Program-made: the position numbers and the translations under genes
Part shown: one piece after another, positions 56,548-64,000 of the stretch
How positions within the stretch are numbered: the stretch's first letter is position 1
How the letters are laid out: every line of letters begins with the position of its first letter
Notes under the pieces: model-generated
The model's input: the letters and a program-made list of their open reading frames with translations, nothing else
Database searches by the model: none
Told to the model about the DNA's origin: nothing
Assembly (NCBI GenBank): GCA_014058105.1
Contig: JACGCM010000842.1
Coordinates: 186,001-250,000 of the forward strand
Length of the DNA: 64,000 nucleotides
From: Kingdonia uniflora
Lineage: Eukaryota; Streptophyta; Magnoliopsida; Ranunculales; Circaeasteraceae
Direction of reading: 5' to 3'

Positions 56548-59500
56548 TCAGTGCAAACTGATTGCAACATCTTCATCTGGGATGGCAGGTGGCTCAGTGC
56601 TCATCGTAAAAGACGGTGCCATTGTCGGACGTGTATTGTCATCGGATGAGATTGGCAGAAGCTTACAAGAACGACGATTATGTCCATTTTTCCGACACCT
56701 ACTGCAAAATCTTAGTTTGGTAACAAGACCAGGCTTTTTTCCCTTCTCTTCCTTTGCGTGCAAGGACGACCGGCTTGAACTGTTGGAATAGGAGCACGAA
56801 CACGTGGATCAATTTTTAAAAAATTTCACTACTCAATTCTTCTTATAGGAATCCATATAGGTTCATAAACAGCTTTGTATGTATTATTTATGTAGTACTC
56901 AGAGACAAGTGTAGTTGGATCAACATTAGCAAAACCCAGAGTTCGTACTCCGTGTTCACAAGGTATACCCATCGTTTGCCACCAACGACAAAAGCAAGTA
57001 CCATCTTCAATATTTACAGAATCGATTCTGCCATAACTAGTCATCTGAAAATGGTGACATGATGTACGAACCCTACAGGTTAGTGAATTTGCAATAAACT
57101 TTCTGCTTTCATAGTGATCCGTAACCTATGGTGTTAATTGAGCTTAACTCTTCTCTATACGTATATGACATTTCCGAACATATTCTATGTAATTCCTTAA
57201 TAAACACATGGATAGGGTGATCTCTTACTTTCAAAATAACGTTATTCCAACTCTCGACATGATTTATGTAAGCGACTCCGTATCTGAAAAAATGACAAAC
57301 TATATAAGTAAAATGCCAAATGAGCGTATATCGATGACAAATGAGATCGTACAACTGTAAAAGGAATAATAAAGAAATAATGAGAAATAATGGCAAAAAA
57401 ATGACAAATAAGAATGTAAATAGAGTTACAATGACTATTGTTCATATAACAAATGAATAGTTTTGCAATACAGAGTGACAACGTACGTACCTACTCATTG
57501 GAATGTATAGATTAGACCATGTTTCCTTGGGAATACCTAGTATGTATTGGAGACCCACTGGATCTGAATTCCGGATAGCATTCATGTGCTTATCGAAATC
57601 AATACTGGTTAGGGCCTCTGTTGCCATTCTAAATACGATCCTCATGCTTTCGAGGGTAGTTTTAATGTTGTTATATATGTGGAAGGCGCAAAACGTATGT
57701 ATTGCAAATGGAAATACCTTAGGTATAACAGTAATAGTTCCGGGGTTCCTGTCAGAGATGACGACGAATCTAGTGTCATAATCGTGAAAATTAGACCCAA
57801 ACATCTCCAGGAAGTATGTCCAACTTTCGGTGGTCTCTGAGTCTGTTATTGAAAATGCAAGTGGAAAATTATGAAAACTTGGGTCAATGGCGATGGCTGT
57901 TAATAAAGTCCCACGATATCTCCCTTTTAAAAAAGTTCCGTCAATCACAACAACTGGTCTCAATAGTTTATAAGTTTTTTGGGGTGGACCAAAACACCAA
58001 AAAACACCTTGCAAATTTATTATCCTTACAACTCGTAGTATGAATGTCAAATACAAAATCCGGGTCAACCAACCTCACTTCCGCAAAGTAGCTCGTAAGT
58101 AGTTGGTATGCGCGCTGAAAGCTGCCTTGCATCTGAAATAATTACGTAGATTAAATGAAATTATATAGCAGACAAATGATAAACAATATTTTACAAATGA
58201 CTTGTATGGCAAGTACAAATGACAGAGTTGTTTACAAATGACTTTTATGGCAAGTACATATGAGAATAAATGATAAACAAGGTTGTACAAATGACTTTTA
58301 TGGGAGAACAAATGACATATAAAGTGATGATACCTTAACGTAGGCTTTTTCTTTTGCACGCCAGGCAAGATTGTATGTTATATCAATATCGTGATAAATT
58401 TGCATATCATCAATAATTCTGGAAGGTTTGTAGTTTGGATCTTTTCGTAGTTTTTGCTTGATTATAGAAGCAACCCATCTACTAGACGCTGCCTTATACG
58501 TGTTCCCACCTTCAATTTCTACTCGAATGTAAGTATGCACGGGGCAATAAGTACTTACTCTAAATATGACAGAACCGACCAACCTTGTCGCATAAATCTG
58601 CTAAGAGCATTTATGACCTTTACAACGTACCACGATTTTATATTCGTTGCTCAGAACATGTTTGAGATTGAACTTGCTTACAACTACATAAGCTTTTATA
58701 TGATTCTTGAGTTCAATCCTATCTCGATATAGATCACCAATGTTAAACTCTTTACTGAAGTCATAGGAATCCTCCGTGTTCGCAACAGATTTCAACCAAA
58801 AATCCAGGAGATCTTTCACCTGTTCGGGTTGTGGCTCAAATCGAAACTCATCTAAACAAATGAGAAATATTCAACTTAGCATGATAGAAATTGAATAAGA
58901 AATGATAAAATACAGCACACAAATGACAAATTTTATGAACTTACCTGAAGTTTTAGCTTGTCCAATGATAGGTTCAGGTTACATTGAAAGAGGAACATTA
59001 GTTAACATAAGTTCATTTGAAGGAGGAACATTAGTTAACACAGGTTCATTTGAGAGATGAATACTTGATTGAGGAATAGAAGGTTCATTTGAAGGGGGAA
59101 CATTAATAGGGATAGTTTAAAAAGGTTCATTTGATTGAGGAGCATTAGTTAACACAGGTTCATTTGAGAGATGAACATTTGATTGATGAATACTAGTTTC
59201 ATTTGAGAGAAGAACATTAGTACGGATAGTTTCAAAAGAATCAGGAAATGAGTTATGCCGCAAAGGTCCCCCCGTTTTGGTTATGGACAAGCCTCTACCC
59301 AAACTAGTATCGTTGGTGGTGGACAACCCTTTACCAGAAGAACAGAAATCAAAAATAAAGTTCTGGAAGTTCTGGGAAGGTTCCCTAAGGTCATTAACAA
59401 TCTATATGTGAAAGGGTGTGTCGGGATTGGTTTTATGCATATTGATCATTGCGGTAAAGTCCTGGACTGATGAAATTGCGCATGCACAACCATAGACGAA

Positions 59501-59697
59501 GTTGTATAACTTACAGTCCTCACGATGGATTTTGCTTGTTTCTTCAATGAGTGTAACGAAATCTTCGTATGACGACTGCGCTCTTAGTGAGGTAAGTTTT
59601 GTACTTCCTCCAACATAAGTAACGATTGATCCGATCTTTGGACGTACGATATCCCCACCAAAATGAACAATGATATTAAGCTGAACTCCATTCATCC
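56548..59697 (-). pseudogene. MULE transposase gene (MURA-like, spliced, disrupted)
   Basis: Exon 59,697-58,945 (M-N-G-V-Q-L-N-I-I-V-H-F-G-G-D, a PB1-like start; S-N-E-P repeats; donor CAG/GTAAGT). Exon 58,851-58,334 (MuDR DNA-binding domain ending C-K-G-H-K-C-S, TAG, Q-I-Y-A). Exon 58,132-57,491 (catalytic core: V-V-I-D-G-T-F-L-K-G-R-Y, V-I-S-D-R-N-P-G, C-A-F-H-I-Y). Exon 57,283 onward (E-S-W-N-N-V-I-L-K-V-R-D-H-P-I with the expected Glu; SWIM finger C-F-C-R-W-W and I-P-C-E-H-G; zinc knuckle C-S-R-C-R-K-N-G-H-N-R-R-S-C). At least three in-frame stops in exon 1, one TAG at a conserved Trp and about three frameshifts. Confidence 0.88.
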
Positions 59698-59699
59698 CT

Positions 59700-60590
59700 A
59701 AAACAAATGATATAAATAAACAATTCCGGTAATAAAGTACCAAAAAATAAATGAGAAAAATGATATAAAACTGAACTTCAGCAATCCCTCAAACAAATGA
59801 TAAGAATACCAAAATAAATTATATCAATGAATAATTTCGGTGATATAGTTGCAGAAGTAGATGATTAAAAAGTCGAAGAAAAATGATTATGTACGAATTG
59901 TATCATCTTGCATAACATCTTTTCTTAAGATAAATGAGACAAATCGTGATGCGGATACACAATTAGAGATGATGGATACAGAGTTAGAAATGATATTTAC
60001 TGAAACGATTATTTTAACGGTCGGAGAAAAGGATAACAACGGTCTTTGGCAAAGAGAATAACATATGATAGCAGCAATCTTTTCCTCCCAGTGACCTCTG
60101 TGTGAGGAATTTTACGAATGCAGAACGATAGTTGAAAGACTTGGCACATGAAGGAGATAAACAGTACATCAAGGAGAATCTGCTTTAATTTTTGTAGAAG
60201 TTTTGTTGTTGAAGAAGAAAAAGCTTTGATTTTTAAGGTTAGTAGTGTATTATGAGGGGAATCTTCCCTCTTATTACTATTTTGATTACTATAAAAGATT
60301 AGACTACTCAATAACTCCAATGGGATAGTTTCTTTTTTTTCTGTATTATTTATCATTTGTTATGCGAGAACTTTGTCATTTGATGTATATATCTTTGTAA
60401 TTGTTTTGGTATAACTTTGTCATTTGTTTAGTAATCTTTGTGAGTAGGTAGTATTATTATTGTAGCAGATTAGACTACCCATCAACATTTAATGTTTAAG
60501 AATAGGGTGGCAGCTAGACGGTAGTAGGTGGGACCATTATCGATTTGTTAATTTTAGTATCGATTTTGGAAGAGGTTTGCCAAAGTATCG
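59700..60590 (-). other. MULE 5' flank of the transposase gene
   Basis: No coding exon could be supported upstream of 59,697. The 115-codon open stretch 60,356-60,009 (-) has no family signature and is not conserved with any known transposase start. It probably holds the promoter and leader. Confidence 0.4.
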
Positions 60591-60636
60591 ATTTTGCAAA
60601 GACGGCAAAAACTAGTATTTATTCTCATAATTTCCG
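60591..60636 (-). repeat. Right terminal inverted repeat of the MULE
   Basis: 46 bp ending CTCATAATTTCCG, inverted copy of 45,179-45,225, followed directly by the target duplication ATCATTAAA (60,637-60,645). Confidence 0.93.
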
Positions 60637-60745
60637 ATCATTAAAGGTTATGCAATAATAACTAAAAATATGATGAACCTACCACGTTGTTTTTGTTAAT
60701 CACCATATGAAATGAGTCCCCATGTTGTACTTTGGGCAACATAAG

Positions 60746-61026
60746 TAGGCCTGTTTTCGAATTGAATCGGATCGGAAATGAGCCTAGCCGAAATTTTTTC
60801 AGAACTGGAAAATCTGTTCCGATCTGATCCGATTTTTTTTGGAATTGCATAAATATTTCCGAATTTGGAATATTCAAAAATTTCGGAATTCAGAATAATT
60901 CGGAATATATTTTTGGAATAATTTCGGAATGTATTTTCAGAATAATTTCGAAATAATTAGGAAAAAAAATCAGAAATCAAACCCAAATCAAGATACTATT
61001 TTACTTGTGATATACTATTATCAACC

Positions 61027-61072
<46 letters not shown>

Positions 61073-61674
61073 CCTATGAAACTACTGTACAGAGGCAGTG
61101 AAGATTTAAAATCAAAGATTCAAAGATTCTTCTTCGAATCAAAGTGGAGGCAGCGGAGTTGGATACTGGATATGTACGCCCAAGATTCTTTTTCAAATCA
61201 AAGTGAACTGATCTCTAGAGGAGTGGACTGCTAATCAGTGGAGTAGAGGCAGTGGAGAAAAGTCAATGGTGAAGTGTAGGTAGTAGATGAATTTTGATTT
61301 TTGGAGAAGAAGAGTCGGTTGAGGCAGTGGAGATGAGTCGGTGGTGGATTTTGGAGGTAGAGGAGTGGAGAATAGAGCCTTAGTTCAGATATAAGTTTAA
61401 GTGTTTAACTTATAAATTTTCGAAATAATCGGATCAGATGGATATTCGGAATATTTTTCGGAATAAATCGGATTGGAATATATTCAGAATTATCTGATCG
61501 AAAATCGGATCGAAAAATTTGAATCAGAAAATTTAGAATTTCGGAACTGCAAAATCTGTTCCAATTCCGATCCGAAATTTTTCGAAAATTGGATTTTCAG
61601 AAATCGGAACTGTAAAATAGTGTTCCAAAATCGGAAAAATCGGATCGAAAATTCGGACAAAAGTTGCACCCTTA
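60746..61674. mobile_element. Non-autonomous hAT-type element, 929 bp
   Basis: AACATAAG occurs directly before 60,746 (60,738-60,745) and directly after 61,674 (61,675-61,682), an 8-bp duplication as made by hAT elements. The left end is TAGGCCTG and the right end, inverted, is TAAGGGTGCAAC. These are imperfect but both fit the (T/C)A(G/A)GG-type hAT terminus. Both subterminal regions are packed with ATCGGAT/TTCGGAA motifs, in mixed orientation. The centre has a (GA)n tract and no transposase. Confidence 0.8.
61028..61070 (+). repeat. (GA)n microsatellite inside the hAT element
   Basis: About 21 GA units. Confidence 0.9.
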
Positions 61675-61682
61675 AACATAAG

Positions 61683-62320
61683 TAAGGCCCCTGGTTTCAA
61701 ATTTTATATGAGTGTTTATACTCTAGAATCCATCCATAATCATGGCCCCACTCTATATACTTTGTGAAAGTATCCATGCAATAGGCGTCGATCCCATAAC
61801 ATTAGTAAATGTTGCCTTGTTGAATTCTACACACATACACCGACGCACGCACCCACACACACATACATAAAGTCTCTGTTCGAACAGAGATCGCGAAGAC
61901 AGTTTCCCAACTTGACAGAAACATTTAAAGACTTAGTTTTAGAGCATTGGCTACTTCTCGGGATGTGTGTAATCATTGTAACATCTCCCAATACCTATAG
62001 GGGACTTAGGTTTAAAGAGTTGAACTTGAAGTTGTGAGTTACACCATTGATCAAGAAATTAAGAGAGAGGGAGAAAGAGATTACAATCGATTTTGGCAAT
62101 TCTGCTGGAATCCAATGTCGCCACCAAAGAGAAGTTTTCACTCCTTTTGGGGTTTCCTCTATTGCATCTTTACGTGTTCGTAAGTAGGTTTTACTTCTTG
62201 TTTGTTATTGCTTTGATTTGTATCTTGCCATAACAATGTTATTACAATCATTTAGTCTAGGGTTTCAATGTTATCTACATTAGAGAGAAATTCCATGCGG
62301 AATTTTTATAACACAAAGCC
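61683..62320 (+). other. Unassigned DNA right of the hAT element
   Basis: Includes a CA-rich stretch (61,830-61,868) and a 'ctctgttcgaacagag' palindrome (61,876). No gene or element end recognised. Confidence 0.4.
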
Positions 62321-62479
62321 CATCCTACAGAGATGTATTAAATATGTATGAGGGTGGGTATGGGAAATATAACACAAATTTGTGGCGAAGTGTGACGAAT
62401 TTGGGATTTATTGTTATTACCCTTAAATATATGAATAAAACCTATATAAAATAGTTTTTTTTTTATTGAAAAAATAGTT

Positions 62480-62664
62480 TTATTAGTTAAATGGAGGTGG
62501 GGATGGGATTTAGTTTTACAATATGGGGGTGGGGATGGGGATCCCCGTTTAACTTAAATGGGTGTTGGGGCGGGGATGGGAGTGGGGAACTTAGGCGGGG
62601 ATGGGGATGGGGATGGGGATGGGATTAGCTCCCCCACCTCAAATCCGCCCCATTGCCATCTCTA
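62480..62664 (-). mobile_element. G-rich end of a probable hAT-type element
   Basis: On - the sequence begins TAGAGATGGCAATGGGGCGG at 62,664, a form common for plant hAT/MITE termini. On + it is a run of GGGGATG units (62,577-62,625). The other end could not be fixed; a candidate start lies near 62,325 ('cagagatg'). No 8-bp duplication was found. Confidence 0.45.
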
Positions 62665-63469
62665 CATAGAGGAAGGGCAGTGTAAGCTTCACTTTTAAGC
62701 ATAATAATTAAGGAATGTACTAGTTGCAGTATTAATTATGGAATTTTAGTTGTTGTTTTAGTTTGAACATGGAATGTTATTTATGTGATGAAATGACCAT
62801 AATACAAAGAAATTATGAGTTTGCAGGTAAAGATTGTGACTTGTGACTTTCTTCAATTTACATCATTGATAAGTAAATGGCACGTGAATTTGCATTTTTT
62901 TCATCGCATGACCGCTTTTTCCCCTCTTTGATTCAGGTGCTAAGCACAATGTGGAAACATAGATGTTGCTAAATGTGAAGCAACTTGTAACGTTAAAACA
63001 ATACGCCAACCCAAGTGCTTTACGAAGAACATAATGCTTCAAAATGTTCCAAACAATCAATTGATTGCAATTATCTCCACCAACATCGACTGTCAATTCA
63101 ATTTGGTTTACCCAAGTATTCAAAACACTCAGTTTCATAAGCGTTTGAGTATCTCTCTATGTAGCAAGAAAGAATTTCTTATTAACGATAACATGTAGAA
63201 GTACATTCAATGTAGGAGTGCCGTCTAGGTAAAATGTTGGTGTGACTCGCTAAACATCTTTTGATTGATTCTAGAGGATCGTTCGAGGCCTTTTTCAGCC
63301 AGTCTCCTTACGCGGGAGAAGCAATACTAACCATTTTAGTGTTAAATGGGTATGGATCATGGAGCGACACTCCACGACAGATCCATTTCCGAACAATAAG
63401 TTTCTCTTACCTACCGAAAAACCTCAAAACTTCCTTGCGCGGGACCCACAGACAATTTGCAGCTCAACA

Positions 63470-64000
63470 TCTCTCCTTCTGTCTCTCTCTCTCTCTCATC
63501 ACTCATTCCTAATTTCTTAGTTCTCAATCACAACTCTACAAACCAAAACACACAACAAGAATAATAATTAGGATTTAATTTCGATAATCAAGCTGCTTGG
63601 TTGCCAAACAGGTCCTTAGTTCCCTCTCCAGGAGAAAGAAATCTCTCTTTTCAGGTACTTATAACATGTTGAATTCAAGGTTATGTTTCAATTGAAGTGA
63701 TTTGATGTGATGTTGATCTCTTTGTGATTACTGTAAGAGGTTTAACTATGTTGCTTGTTTGTGGTGAATTTGGTTTGTGTGGTAGCTGTTTGATTGGTTT
63801 TGGTTGACTAAATGAGGGAATTCGTACTAGTGAATTTTGATAGAAATGGGATTTTTTCAGTCTGGGGTTCATTGGAATTAAGTGGGAATGTTTCCAATAG
63901 TAGTTTAACTGAATTGTAAATAGAGCTTAAACGGAATTGGATATCTAGAAAAAGTTGGATTTTGGACACCTCCATCCACAGTCCACCCTTTTGTAGGAAA
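63470..64000 (+). promoter_or_regulatory. Putative host-gene 5' leader exon and first intron
   Basis: A (CT)n-rich leader at 63,473-63,502 is followed by A-rich leader sequence and a possible donor CTTTTCAG/GTACTT near 63,654. T-rich intron-like sequence runs to the window edge. CT-rich leaders with a 5'-UTR intron are common in plant genes. No coding start is visible, so the gene identity is unknown. 62,665-63,200 has no recognised feature. Confidence 0.35.

Larger units (their letters stand above)
45179..60636. mobile_element. Complete MULE carrying a Ulp1-like gene (Kaonashi-type), 15,458 bp
   Basis: The ends are inverted repeats: 45,179-45,225 and 60,591-60,636 match nearly base for base, and weaker similarity runs inward to about 110 bp. 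Directly outside, ATCATTAAA occurs at 45,170-45,178 and again at 60,637-60,645, a perfect 9-bp duplication as made by Mutator-type transposition. Inside are a spliced Ulp1/C48-like gene (+), a MULE transposase gene (-) and four or more passenger ORFs. MULEs with Ulp1-like genes are known as Kaonashi (KI-MULEs) in Arabidopsis and were also seen in melon. The transposase is broken, so the element cannot now mobilise itself. Confidence 0.93.

Noticed and set aside
60009..60356. 115-codon - strand open stretch upstream of the MULE transposase as its first exon
   Set aside because: No PB1-like or transposase motif and no splice signal tying it to the exon at 59,697.

Overview
The window is plant nuclear DNA, AT-rich and almost wholly made of transposable elements. 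Dual-RNase-H Ty3/gypsy elements of the Tat lineage, a MULE with a Ulp1-type protease gene, Plant_tran-type PIF/Harbinger sequence, a Copia gag and hAT termini point to an angiosperm, probably a eudicot. The species cannot be read from the sequence. No intact host protein gene is visible. The last 0.8 kb looks like the promoter, 5' leader and first intron of a host gene that continues past the window.

Layout. (1) 1-11,697: Tat-like element A, entering in gag. It holds the end of gag, protease, RT, RNase H, a second archaeal-type RNase H and integrase on +, then a 160-bp tandem array. On - follow a multi-exon gene (N-terminal 'putative gypsy-type transposon' domain plus long coiled coils) and two small ORFs. 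It ends in a truncated LTR. (2) 11,698-22,670: element B of the same family, sharing that truncated LTR with A and ending in a polypurine tract and its own LTR. (3) 22,671-23,215: unassigned spacer. (4) 23,216-38,731: element C with both LTRs (582 and 581 bp). Its 3' region is split by a 3.3-kb gag-only Copia element (27,735-31,018) with GATAA target duplications. (5) 38,732-45,169: unassigned DNA with a decayed PIF/Harbinger transposase gene and a deleted Ty3/gypsy relic. (6) 45,179-60,636: a complete 15.46-kb MULE with terminal inverted repeats and a perfect 9-bp target duplication (ATCATTAAA). It holds a spliced Ulp1/C48 protease-like gene on +, a MULE transposase gene on -, a double GRF-type zinc-finger ORF, a duplicated coiled-coil gene and a small ORF related to one of the Tat antisense ORFs. 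(7) 60,746-61,674: a non-autonomous hAT element with 8-bp duplications (AACATAAG). (8) 62.3-62.66 kb: a G-rich hAT-like end. (9) 63.2-64.0 kb: putative host 5' leader.

How the parts relate. A, B and C show the same plan: LTR, gag-pol on +, a hypervariable tandem array, a spliced antisense gene, two small antisense ORFs, polypurine tract, LTR. Splice sites of the antisense gene sit at equivalent places in the copies although all three are broken by stops and frameshifts. The second small ORF recurs inside the unrelated MULE at 53.2 kb, so two transposon classes in this genome share an accessory gene family. All intron positions and domain names were read by eye, without database searches or alignments.
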